A stretch of DNA of 64,000 nt, taken from contig JAEUVB010000015.1 of the NCBI GenBank assembly GCA_016786845.1, positions 310,001 to 374,000 of the forward strand, read 5' to 3'. Below, in pieces: positions 36,849 through 44,710 of this stretch (within the stretch, counting starts at the first letter, position 1; each line of letters begins with the position of its first letter). This DNA comes from Chitinophagaceae bacterium. Its GTDB lineage: Bacteria; Bacteroidota; Bacteroidia; Chitinophagales; Chitinophagaceae. The notes beneath the pieces were generated by a model. That model was not told the DNA's origin. It did not search any database and saw only the letters and a list, made by a program, of their open reading frames with translations. A program made the translations under genes and the position numbers.

Positions 36849-38042
36849 CTACATTCGGGTTAAATAATCGACCAAATTGGTAAACAAATCTTTTTTGTCA
36901 AAATTCGCCAACACAAACTTCTGTGCTTCCAGGCCTATCGCTTTTGCCTCATCCGGATGGGTAAAACAAAAGCTCAAGGCATCTGCAAATGCTTCAGGAC
37001 TGTCTGCTATGAGTATATTTTTATGGTCGGTGGCACCAATGCCTTCCGCTCCGATTGAAGTCGAAATGATGGTTTTGCCCATCGACATGCCTTCTAATAT
37101 TTTGATCCGAATGCCTGCGCCTGATAATAATGGCACCAGCATGATATTTTTAGATAAACTAAATTGATAAAAGTCGTCCACCTCACCGACCACTTCAACA
37201 CGACCTCCATTTTTTGCCAGAAAACTCCCGGGCATATTCTTACCGGCTAAATAAAGTTTAATGTCCGGTATACGCGCTTCAGCCAAGGGCCAAACTTCAT
37301 TCAGCAACCATTCTACGCCTTCTACATTCGGAGCCCAATCCATACTGCCGATATGGTAACAGGAATTCATATCCACCACCTCAGGTCGTACAATGTTGCG
37401 CGGTTCTACCCCAAAAGGAAAGTGAAAGCATTGATTGATGTCCTGGTCTATAATCAATTGTTCTTCTTTGCGGGAAATGGGCAACAACAGATCGAATTTT
37501 TGCAAGACATCCAACTCGTAATTTTTCAAACGAGTGGTCAGCAATTTCAAATATTTTTTCTTGATAAAGGATCGCTCATTCTCGGTCAGGCGCTGCCAAA
37601 TGAGATGTTCAATATTATGCACCCGACAAATACATTTGGCCTTGGAGTGTTTTCTGACCGTCTTCAAGTAAGAAGCTACATAGATGCTTTCAAATTGTAC
37701 AATATCGTATTCCTCCCGGGCCAACATCTGCACCAAGGTCTGTTCAAACTGCTTATTTACAAAGCGCTCAATATTGTATGATTTATCCGTAAACAAATTG
37801 AAAAACGCCGACAACGGATTGATATCCGTTTTCACATAAACCGACTCAAAATGATTCAGTTTACGATATAGATCGGGCAGGGTGGTCTCATCTACCCAAT
37901 GACGGCTGGTATTGATGGAAAGGAGACTGACTTGACATTCCTGCTCTGTATATCCTTCCAAAGTCTGGTTCATGGCAATCGATCCACCATCCTTGAGCGG
38001 GTAGGGTATGCGTGGAGTAAGTATCAGAATCTTCAAGGCCAT
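36849..38042 (-). CDS. GT4-type glycosyltransferase
   Basis: A 397-aa GT-B enzyme. The start MALKILILTPRIPYPLKDGGSIAMNQ is the usual family N-terminus. The C-domain has HFPFGVEPRNIV, and the donor site LSGAGIRIKILEGMSMGKTIIST near residue 298. It is the first gene of the minus-strand pair. The region between it and the divergent formyltransferase (38043-38143) should hold both promoters. Confidence 0.86.
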   Translation of the reverse strand: MALKILILTPRIPYPLKDGGSIAMNQTLEGYTEQECQVSLLSINTSRHWVDETTLPDLYRKLNHFESVYVKTDINPLSAFFNLFTDKSYNIERFVNKQFEQTLVQMLAREEYDIVQFESIYVASYLKTVRKHSKAKCICRVHNIEHLIWQRLTENERSFIKKKYLKLLTTRLKNYELDVLQKFDLLLPISRKEEQLIIDQDINQCFHFPFGVEPRNIVRPEVVDMNSCYHIGSMDWAPNVEGVEWLLNEVWPLAEARIPDIKLYLAGKNMPGSFLAKNGGRVEVVGEVDDFYQFSLSKNIMLVPLLSGAGIRIKILEGMSMGKTIISTSIGAEGIGATDHKNILIADSPEAFADALSFCFTHPDEAKAIGLEAQKFVLANFDKKDLFTNLVDYLTRM

Positions 38043-38143
38043 GTTCGAATGCCGAAAATAATACTAATTTGGGGATATATCGGTCACTCACTGTTAAATT
38101 ACACTCGCATGAGACTTCCCTTTTTTGGTTGTACTTTTACCCG

Positions 38144-38890
38144 ATGGAAAAAAAGTCCGTTGTCTTCTTAGGTTCCAAACCCATCGGATATCATTGTCTC
38201 GACTATATGTTGCAACAAGCGCCTGCCCTCCATATTGAAGTGAAGGGCATCTTAACGCAAGAGAATGCCAATTTTGGCGAAGGATATAGTCTGCGTCAAT
38301 TGGCAGAATCCCATCAGGTGCCGGTGATTTCATCACTATCAGAAATGCCTGAGGTGGATATTTTGTATTCGGTGCAGTATCATGAAATTTTGAAGCAGCA
38401 GGATATCAATAAAGCGAATCAAATTGCAGTCAATCTGCACATGGCACCTTTGCCGGAATACAGAGGCTGCAATCAATTTTCATTTGCCATCCTTGACCAG
38501 AAGACAGAATTCGGAACAACTATTCATCGAATGGATGCAGGTATCGATCATGGCGATATTTTATTCGAACAGCGTTTTCCCATCCCCGAACAATGCTGGG
38601 TCAATGATTTGTATCAGCTCACCTTTGATGCCAGCCTGAATTTATTTCAACGAACATTGACCGATATCATCAACGGAAATTATACACCCATTCCTCAACT
38701 AAACTACGAACCGCTAAGAGGGAGCTCCATGCATTATCGTAAAGAAATTAAAGCGATCAAAGAATTGGATATCTCATGGGATAAAGAAAAAATCCATCGT
38801 CATATTCGCGCGACAGCCATGCCGGGTTTTGAACCTCCTTATTTTCTCATGGGTGATCAAAAAATTTATTGCAGTAAAACATGGCAGTAA
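38144..38890 (+). CDS. Formyltransferase family protein, probably acting on an amino sugar
   Basis: A 248-aa enzyme of the formyl-THF-dependent transferase family. The catalytic triad is visible: Asn and His in VNLHMAPLPEYRG and Asp in RMDAGIDHGDILFE, the latter typical of the family. It is shorter than methionyl-tRNA formyltransferase (about 310 aa) and lies among glycosyltransferases. A sugar N-formyltransferase that modifies an amino-sugar is therefore favoured (inference). The start at 38144 fits a TACTTTTA element at 38132-38139, four bases upstream. It overlaps the next gene by 10 bp. Confidence 0.8.
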   Translation: MEKKSVVFLGSKPIGYHCLDYMLQQAPALHIEVKGILTQENANFGEGYSLRQLAESHQVPVISSLSEMPEVDILYSVQYHEILKQQDINKANQIAVNLHMAPLPEYRGCNQFSFAILDQKTEFGTTIHRMDAGIDHGDILFEQRFPIPEQCWVNDLYQLTFDASLNLFQRTLTDIINGNYTPIPQLNYEPLRGSSMHYRKEIKAIKELDISWDKEKIHRHIRATAMPGFEPPYFLMGDQKIYCSKTWQ

Positions 38891-39978
38891 AGCGTATTGT
38901 TTGTACCGTCACCAACGACTTGAATTATGATCAGCGCATGATCCGTATCTGCACGTCATTGGCACAGGCCGGATATGAGGTTCTGCTCGTAGGGCGAAAG
39001 AAAAGAAATTCCGATCCTTTGACCGAAAAAGCCTTTCAGCAAAAACGACTTTTTTGCTTCTTCGAAAAGGGTAAACTGTTTTACGCCGAATATAATATCC
39101 GCTTGTTTTTTGCGCTCCTCCTCATGCGCATGGATGCCATTTGCGCCATCGATCTCGATACCATACTCCCTTGCTTATGGGTGTCGAAAATAAAACAATG
39201 CAAACGCGTTTACGATGCCCATGAGTTGTTTTGTGAAATGGATGAGATCGTGAGCCGGCCGGCTATATATCGTATGTGGAAACGTATTGAACGATATGCT
39301 GTTCCGCAATTTCAGGCAGGATATACCATTGGCAAATTTTATGCCCTTGAGTTTGAAAGCATGTATCAGGTCAGGTATGAAGTCGTTCGGAACGCGACGG
39401 TATTACAACCTTATTTGCCCGAATCGACCCGCGAAAAATATATCCTCTATCAGGGTGCAGTCAACGAAGGACGAAGTTTCGAAACCCTCATTCCGGCTAT
39501 GAAGCAGGTCGATGGCAAACTCATCATTTGCGGTGCGGGCAATTTTTATGAGCAAGCCAAACAATTGGTCGATATCCATCACCTGCAAGACAAAATCATC
39601 TTTAAAGGCTATGTGCCTCCATCGCAACTCATCAATTATACCCGCAATGCCTATGTCGGTATTACCCTCTTCACCGATCAGGGTAAGAGCAATTACCTTT
39701 CGCTGGCCAATCGCTTCTTCGATTATATGCACCATGCCGTGCCTCAGCTTTGCGTAGACTATCCGGAATATCGTATGGTAAATGCACAATACGAGATCGC
39801 AAGCCTCATCGAACATACCGATGAAAAAAGCATAGCTGATGCCCTCAATCGATTGCTGAACGATGATGCCCTCCATGCCCGATTGAAAGACAATTGCCTT
39901 CGTGCACGTGAAGTCTACTGCTGGCAAGAAGAAGAAAAAAAATTATTAAACGTATATCACACCCTCTTTGAACAATAG
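38881..39978 (+). CDS. Glycosyltransferase, GT-B fold
   Basis: A 365-aa GT4-like protein. The N-terminus reads VCTVTNDLNYDQRMIRICTSLAQAGYEVLLVGR. The C-domain has YILYQGAVNEGRSFETL and, at the donor site, NRFFDYMHHAVPQLCVDYPE, in which the second Glu is Asp, as in one recognised subgroup. It is translationally coupled to the formyltransferase before it (10-bp overlap) and to the glycosyltransferase after it (11 bp). Confidence 0.83.
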   Translation: MAVKRIVCTVTNDLNYDQRMIRICTSLAQAGYEVLLVGRKKRNSDPLTEKAFQQKRLFCFFEKGKLFYAEYNIRLFFALLLMRMDAICAIDLDTILPCLWVSKIKQCKRVYDAHELFCEMDEIVSRPAIYRMWKRIERYAVPQFQAGYTIGKFYALEFESMYQVRYEVVRNATVLQPYLPESTREKYILYQGAVNEGRSFETLIPAMKQVDGKLIICGAGNFYEQAKQLVDIHHLQDKIIFKGYVPPSQLINYTRNAYVGITLFTDQGKSNYLSLANRFFDYMHHAVPQLCVDYPEYRMVNAQYEIASLIEHTDEKSIADALNRLLNDDALHARLKDNCLRAREVYCWQEEEKKLLNVYHTLFEQ

Positions 39979-41095
39979 ACTTCATATCATCTCCTGGGAC
40001 ATTCCATATCCTGCCGACTACGGCGGTGTGATCGATGTATATCATACTCTGCGTCATCTTCATGCTGCCGGCATACAAATCGTGCTGCATGTATTTAGTT
40101 ATGGCGGACGAAGTGTACAGGCCCCGTTGGAAAACCTTTGTGCAGAAGTGCATACCTATCCGCGCAAAACCGGATTGTCCGGCTTGCATACATCCCTTCC
40201 TTATATCGTTTCTTCACGCCATCATAAGGACCTGCTGAAAAACCTGAAGAAGGATGAGGCCCCTATTTTGTTTGAAGGCATACATACCACTTTACTCCTC
40301 GATCATCCCGATCTGAAAGACAGACATAAGGTCATACGCATTCAAAATATCGAGCAGGATTACTATCGTCAATTGGCGACGCATACGAAATCGTTTTTCA
40401 AACAACTCTATTATCATTGGGAGTCGGCCCGTCTGTACCGCTACGAAAGAAATCTTAGAGCCGCTCAGGCGTTTGTGACCGTCGCCATGCAGGATCACGA
40501 TTTTTTCAAAGCACTCTATCCTAAGGCCGAACATACTTGCATTCCATCTTTTCAACCCTATGATACTGTGGCCTCTCAAATCGGAAAAGGGGAGTATGTG
40601 TTATATCATGGCAATTTATCGGTGGCCGAAAACATCAGAGCTGCTTTGTTTCTTGCACGTGAGGTCTTTCAACATTTGCATGTCCCCTTACGCATTGCGG
40701 GTAAAAATCCACCGCCTGAATTATTGGTCTGTAAAAATGAATACATCCAAATCATCGCCAATCCGGATGATGAGACGCTGCATCAGCTCATCTCCAATGC
40801 CCAGATCAATATTTTACCCGGCTTTCAAAATACCGGATTGAAACTCAAACTCCTGCATGCCTTGTTTGCCGGCCGTCATTGTCTGTGCAACGAAATCATG
40901 CTGACCGGTACAGGTTTAAATGCCACCGTTCAAACTGCGGAGACCGCGGAAGACTTCAGACAAAAAATTAAAACCTTTATGGATATTCCTTTCGACCAGG
41001 CCTTATTGGATCTTCGAAAAGAAAGTTTGGTGAATTATAACAATAGCTTGAATGCTGAGCGACTGATCAATACACTACACTTGCATTATCCGTAA
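39968..41095 (+). CDS. Glycosyltransferase-like protein with altered donor motif
   Basis: A 375-aa GT-B protein, start TTG at 39968 (no ATG preserves the N-terminal IISWDIPYPADYGGVIDVYH, which has the family pattern). The C-domain has VLYHGNLSVAENI and ILPGFQNTGLKLKLLHALFAG: the donor-site Glu found in the sister enzymes (KLLEAMSMG) is His here. It may use a different donor or be weakened. Its 3' end overlaps the 3' end of the convergent ftsE by 29 bp. Confidence 0.78.
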   Translation: MNNRLHIISWDIPYPADYGGVIDVYHTLRHLHAAGIQIVLHVFSYGGRSVQAPLENLCAEVHTYPRKTGLSGLHTSLPYIVSSRHHKDLLKNLKKDEAPILFEGIHTTLLLDHPDLKDRHKVIRIQNIEQDYYRQLATHTKSFFKQLYYHWESARLYRYERNLRAAQAFVTVAMQDHDFFKALYPKAEHTCIPSFQPYDTVASQIGKGEYVLYHGNLSVAENIRAALFLAREVFQHLHVPLRIAGKNPPPELLVCKNEYIQIIANPDDETLHQLISNAQINILPGFQNTGLKLKLLHALFAGRHCLCNEIMLTGTGLNATVQTAETAEDFRQKIKTFMDIPFDQALLDLRKESLVNYNNSLNAERLINTLHLHYP

Positions 41096-41759
41096 CCTTA
41101 CCATGTTCCGTACGCAGAATTCGTGAACGGAATTTTTGAAGGATACTGTAATCGTGTGTTGCCATGATGATGGCCGTACCATAATCCACACAAATCGAAT
41201 GCAGCAGATTCATGATCTCGTCGGAGGTATCGGGGTCGAGGTTACCCGTAGGCTCATCGGCGAGTATCAGTTTCGGATTATTGAGGAGTGCGCGGGCAAT
41301 GTCTACCCGTTGTTGTTCACCCCCACTCATTTCATAAGTCATCTTACCGCCCTTGCCCTTCAGTCCCACCTTGCCCAGTACACTGTCTATTTTTTCCTGC
41401 ATCAGGTTTTTGTCGGTCCATCCTGTGGCGCGAAGCACGAAGAGGAGATTCTCATTTACATTGCGGTCGGTGAGGAGTTGGAAATCCTGAAACACAATGC
41501 CCAGGTTACGGCGCAAGAAGGGTACATTTTTCCAGGTGAGCTGGGCCAGATCGAAACCGCATACATTGCCTTCGCCTTTCAAAAGGGGTATATTACCATA
41601 AAGGGTTTTCAGCAGGCTCGATTTGCCGCTTCCCGTTTTCCCGATCAGGTAAACGAACTCCCCCTTGTGCACGGAAAGATTGACATCGCTTAAAATCAGA
41701 CTGTTGCCCTGATAAATCTGAGCATTTTTCAACTGGAGCACTACCTGTGGATCTGTCAT
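41067..41759 (-). CDS. ftsE: Cell division ABC transporter ATPase FtsE
   Basis: FtsE is the ATPase that drives FtsX to activate septal hydrolases. The 230-aa protein has Walker [19 protein letters not shown] near residue 38, the Q-loop FQDFQLL, signature [19 protein letters not shown] near 145, and Walker [13 protein letters not shown] near 166. FtsX is not adjacent. The tail of the gene overlaps the convergent glycosyltransferase by 29 bp. The family also includes LolD-type lipoprotein exporters; FtsE is favoured by sequence pattern only. Confidence 0.85.
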   Translation of the reverse strand: MTDPQVVLQLKNAQIYQGNSLILSDVNLSVHKGEFVYLIGKTGSGKSSLLKTLYGNIPLLKGEGNVCGFDLAQLTWKNVPFLRRNLGIVFQDFQLLTDRNVNENLLFVLRATGWTDKNLMQEKIDSVLGKVGLKGKGGKMTYEMSGGEQQRVDIARALLNNPKLILADEPTGNLDPDTSDEIMNLLHSICVDYGTAIIMATHDYSILQKFRSRILRTEHGKVTDNASVVY

Positions 41760-41775
41760 AAAAAGGGACTTTCGA

Positions 41776-41783
41776 CAAATGTA
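41776..41783 (-). promoter_or_regulatory. -7 element of ftsE
   Basis: TACATTTG on the minus strand (41783 to 41776), an exact TAnnTTTG match, 16 bp before the ftsE ATG. No clear -33 box is seen. Confidence 0.55.
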
Positions 41784-41891
41784 GGAAATTTAGGAGAATG
41801 TGGAAGGGAGAGTCGGGCAAGAATGAGAAAGCGAGGAAGATTGAAGCGTATGATGATGCCCCCGAGTGAAAGTGTACTCAGCCGGAGCGCC

Positions 41892-42021
41892 GTTCCGGGG
41901 ACCCGGAACCCCTTCGGGGGCGAGTGATAGTAAAACCTATAAGGTTTGCGAATACCCGAAAGGACTCGTCAAAAGTTCATCTTCTGCAGACTTAAAAGGT
42001 TTGGGAAAACCTTATAGGTTT
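41892..42021. repeat. Palindrome cluster at the left edge of the repeat island
   Basis: Hairpin GTTCCGGG-GA-CCCGGAAC (41892-41909) is followed by CCCCTTCGGGG (about 41909-41919). Then AAACCTATAAGGTTT (41933-41947) and its exact reverse complement AAACCTTATAGGTTT (42007-42021) enclose 59 bp. The AAACCT(N3)AGGTTT type is a familiar Bacteroidota intergenic palindrome. The whole gene-free zone runs from 41760 to 43225. Confidence 0.75.
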
Positions 42022-42030
42022 GGGTCTACC

Positions 42031-42193
42031 GTTCTGCGAAACGTCCTTCGTTTCGCAGCCTTATTTTGTCGCATGCTGCGACGTACGGAATCATGAATAA
42101 AAACGCTATGATTCCATTCTAGGCATGCTCTTTGTCGAGGGTGTTCCATATTAAACATTAAACATTCATCATTCAAAATTGACGAAGTCGAAC
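42031..42193. repeat. Direct repeat, left copy (163 bp) with internal hairpins
   Basis: The 163-bp block recurs at 42976-43138 with six differences by eye. It contains a perfect 10-bp stem, CTGCGAAACG (42034-42043), loop TCCTT, CGTTTCGCAG (42049-42058); a short TCGCA-TGC-TGCGA stem near 42069; and GGAATCAT...ATGATTCC, an 8-bp stem with a 13-base loop. The end is A/T-rich, then GACGAAGTCGAAC. It flanks the 21-bp satellite on the left. Confidence 0.88.
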
Positions 42194-42200
42194 TTATGCT

Positions 42201-42358
42201 GTTCGCGATTTGTAATCGCGAACCCGGATAAAAACAGGTCTGTGTCCCGGCACCTAATATTGAATATTGGTGTACATGATTGCAAATAATGAACAACGTG
42301 ATGGGCTATGTACAAGATTGCAAATCTTGTTTATCTCGGTACGCGATTGCAAATCGCG
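42201..42358. repeat. Three perfect hairpins with TGT/GCA loops
   Basis: GTTCGCGATT-TGT-AATCGCGAAC (42201-42223), ACAAGATT-GCA-AATCTTGT (42312-42330) and CGCGATT-GCA-AATCGCG (42342-42358). All have three-base loops and stems of 7-10 bp with related ends (GATT/AATC). They look like REP-type palindromes of one family. They lie between the left direct repeat and the satellite. Confidence 0.75.
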
Positions 42359-42373
42359 AATAGCGTGGATATC

Positions 42374-42974
42374 AATTTCTAAATGCCGAATAGAAATTTC
42401 TAAATGCCGATTATAAATTTCTAAATGCCGAATAGAAATTTCTAAATGCCGATTATAAATTTAGAAACACCAATTAAGAATTGATGATTCGCAAAACTTA
42501 TTATGGAATCGCCAATTATAAATTTTGTTAACCCCCACCTTAAAATAGAATCGCCGAATATCTATTTATGAAACACTTTTATAAAAATGGAAACACCGAA
42601 TATCTATTTATAAAACACTTTTATAAAAATAGAAATGCTGATTATAAATTTTGTTAACCCCCACCTTAAAATAGAAACGCCGAATATATATTTATAAAAC
42701 ACTTTTATAAAAATGGAAACATCGAATATATATTGAGAAAACACTTTTATAAAAATGGAATCGCTGATTATAAATTTTGTTAACCCTCACCTTAAAATAG
42801 AATCTCCGAATAAATACTTATAAAACACTTTTGTAAAAATAGAATCGCTGATAATAAATTGAGTTAACCCCCACCTTAAAATAGAAACGCCGAATATATA
42901 TTTATAAAACACTTTTATAAAAATAGAATCGATGATTATAAATATTGTTAACCCTCACCTTAAAATAGAATCCC
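42374..42974. repeat. 21-bp satellite, 28 units in exact register
   Basis: From 42374 to 42961 the sequence divides into 28 consecutive 21-bp units without one indel; a partial unit follows. Early units (42374-42457) are near-identical (AATTTCTAAATGCCGA...). Later ones alternate between a core unit (AAAATAGAATCGCCGAATA and variants) and two linker kinds: AATTTTGTTAACCCCCACC (starting at 42521, 42647, 42773, 42857 and 42941) and TATTTATAAAACACTTTTA. Higher-order periods of 84 and 126 bp result. Flanked by 163-bp direct repeats. No open frame spans it on the plus strand. Confidence 0.9.
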
Positions 42975-42975
42975 A

Positions 42976-43138
42976 GTTCTGCGAAACGTCCTTCGTTTCG
43001 CAGTCCTATTTTGTCGCATGCTGCGACGTACGGAATCATGAATAAAAACGCTATGATTCCATTCGAAGCATGCTCTTTGTCGAGGGTGCTCCATATTAAA
43101 CATTAAACATTCATCATTCAAAATCGACGAAGTCGAAC
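42976..43138. repeat. Direct repeat, right copy (163 bp)
   Basis: Same block and orientation as 42031-42193, offset 945 bp; 157 of 163 positions agree by eye. The main hairpin CTGCGAAACG/CGTTTCGCAG is at 42979-43003. It closes the satellite on the right. Confidence 0.88.
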
Positions 43139-43144
43139 GCGCCC

Positions 43145-43219
43145 AGGGGAGAAAGAGAAACAGAAAGGGAAAGTGAAAGAAAGGGAAAAGGAAAGGGAAA
43201 GAAAAGGAGAAAGAAAGGG
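43145..43219 (+). repeat. Homopurine tract of about 75 bp
   Basis: A run of A and G interrupted only by C at 43161 and T at 43174, made of GAAAGGGAAA-like words. It ends six bases before the 3' end of the minus-strand gene at 43226, where the transcribed strand carries the polypyrimidine sequence. Confidence 0.8.
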
Positions 43220-43225
43220 CACTAA

Positions 43226-43528
43226 TTATTCACCATCATCTTTCCACAACCCCAACCGCCTCAATATCTTCTTCTCATAATTCCAGAAGAAACGAAACTG
43301 TCCGAAGGGGATGGAGACGAGGAGAATGATGATTTGGTAACCGAAGAGGAGGACGCCACCCCGAAGGAGTGCACGCTGCCAAAGCGGTGATTCTGCGGTG
43401 AGGCCTATCCAGCCGGTAATCATGCGGGAAATATATGCCGTGGCCGTGCCGGTAATGGCAAAGACACATAGAATTAAAAATAATTGTAACCCGCCGACCT
43501 TCCAGCGCTGTTTGAGTTTTTCTAACAT
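43226..43528 (-). CDS. Small membrane protein, DUF6787-like
   Basis: A 100-aa protein with two membrane helices (about 12-33 and 54-76) and a basic C-terminal tail, FWNYEKKILRRLGLWKDD, which matches my memory of the DUF6787 family (sometimes mislabelled as prolipoprotein diacylglyceryl transferase). No catalytic residues are visible. It follows the NuoG-like gene by 8 bp, so they are probably cotranscribed. Confidence 0.68.
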   Translation of the reverse strand: MLEKLKQRWKVGGLQLFLILCVFAITGTATAYISRMITGWIGLTAESPLWQRALLRGGVLLFGYQIIILLVSIPFGQFRFFWNYEKKILRRLGLWKDDGE

Positions 43529-43536
43529 GTTATGGC

Positions 43537-44604
43537 TTAATCTTCTTTATTCACATCGCTCACACTTTGGATATCCATGAGCAGTTTGGGTGAGCGGCCA
43601 TCCATGACCTGATTAAAGGTTTCTTTGCCATGCTGCATATGGGTATAATGTCCCTGAGAGATTACACTGTGTCGGTTCACCTCCATAGGTCCTTCAATGA
43701 CCCAATCCTTGGTTTCTTTTTTGTCGAAGCGGCAGGTATTGCAAATCCATCCCGGTTTGCCGGTCTTGGCACTATTGGCTATTTCGCCCCATTGATCTTT
43801 ACGACCCGTAACGCGCAATACATCGTCGCCGCGGTACCAGAGGGTAACCTCGCCGCAACAAGTCGGGCAATCGCGATGAGCCGCTACCGGCTTGGTAAAC
43901 CATACCCTGTTTTTGAAACGGAAGGTTTTGTCGGTAAGGGCACCTACCGGACAAACATCAATCATATTGCCGCTAAAATCGTTGTCGATAGCCTTGGAAA
44001 TCAGGGTCGATATTTCGGCATGGTCGCCACGTTCGAGGATACCATGACAGCGTTTGTCGGTGAGCTGATCGGCTACATAAGTACAGCGGTAGCAAAGGAT
44101 GCAGCGCGTCATATGCAGTTGGATATAAGGCCCGATGTCTTCTTTTTCAAAAGTACGGCGATCAAATTCGTAGCGGGTGCCGGCCTTACCATGTTCGTAA
44201 CCCAGGTCTTGCAGGTGGCATTCGCCGGCCTGATCGCAGATCGGACAATCGAGGGGATGATTCATGAGCAGAAATTCAACCACCCCGGCGCGCGCATCCG
44301 GAACTTTTTCGCTGGTGATATTCTTAACCACCATGCCGTCCATGACGCCCGTGCGACAAGAAGCCTGCAGTTTAGGCATAGGGCGGGGATCCTTGGCCGA
44401 TCCGGCTGCGATCTCCACCAAACAGGTACGGCATTTACCGCCACTGCCTTCGAGTTTGCTGTAGTAGCACATGGCCGGTGGGGTTACATCGCCACCGATC
44501 ATACGGGCAGCCTGCAACACGGTTGTACCGGGTTCTACTTCGATGGTGATATTGTCTATCGTGACTGTCAGCGTGGTTTTGGGGGGAGTTTGAACGTCGC
44601 TCAT
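43537..44604 (-). CDS. nuoG: Short NuoG-like iron-sulfur protein (NADH dehydrogenase subunit G)
   Basis: A 355-aa protein carrying the N-terminal clusters of complex I subunit G. It has a [2Fe-2S] ferredoxin set (CYYSKLEGSGGKCRTC and ASCRT), the His-ligated cluster HPLDCPICDQAGEC, the [4Fe-4S] set RCILCYRC with a later DVCPVGALT, and a further Cys pair region (CPTCCGE, WICNTCRF). It stops where the molybdopterin-like domain of the 908-aa E. coli protein would begin; short forms are usual in parts of Bacteroidota. The start at 44604 fits the family. No nuoE, nuoF or nuoH is adjacent, so the gene is detached from the nuo operon here. Confidence 0.82.
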   Translation of the reverse strand: MSDVQTPPKTTLTVTIDNITIEVEPGTTVLQAARMIGGDVTPPAMCYYSKLEGSGGKCRTCLVEIAAGSAKDPRPMPKLQASCRTGVMDGMVVKNITSEKVPDARAGVVEFLLMNHPLDCPICDQAGECHLQDLGYEHGKAGTRYEFDRRTFEKEDIGPYIQLHMTRCILCYRCTYVADQLTDKRCHGILERGDHAEISTLISKAIDNDFSGNMIDVCPVGALTDKTFRFKNRVWFTKPVAAHRDCPTCCGEVTLWYRGDDVLRVTGRKDQWGEIANSAKTGKPGWICNTCRFDKKETKDWVIEGPMEVNRHSVISQGHYTHMQHGKETFNQVMDGRSPKLLMDIQSVSDVNKED

Positions 44605-44710
44605 GCCCACAAAAATAGGGTACAAAAGCAATAAATGAAAATAAAACAAGGCTTAGTCCTGCTATTCACGGGGAACAGGGCTTTTATAGACCGACCGCGG
44701 CTTGAAATGC

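Noticed and set aside
42374..42961. Heptad-repeat protein encoded by the minus strand of the satellite
   Set aside because: A heptad pattern is visible but TAA interrupts it repeatedly; no start or signal precedes it.
42031..43138. CRISPR array
   Set aside because: Units are directly adjacent without unique spacers, repeats diverge gradually and no cas gene is in the window.
42031..43138. Insertion sequence
   Set aside because: The long repeats are direct, not inverted, and no transposase lies between them.
43630..44634. Long plus-strand open frame (334 codons) antisense to the NuoG-like gene
   Set aside because: The minus-strand product has four intact iron-sulfur motifs; the antisense frame has no recognisable domain and arises from codon bias.
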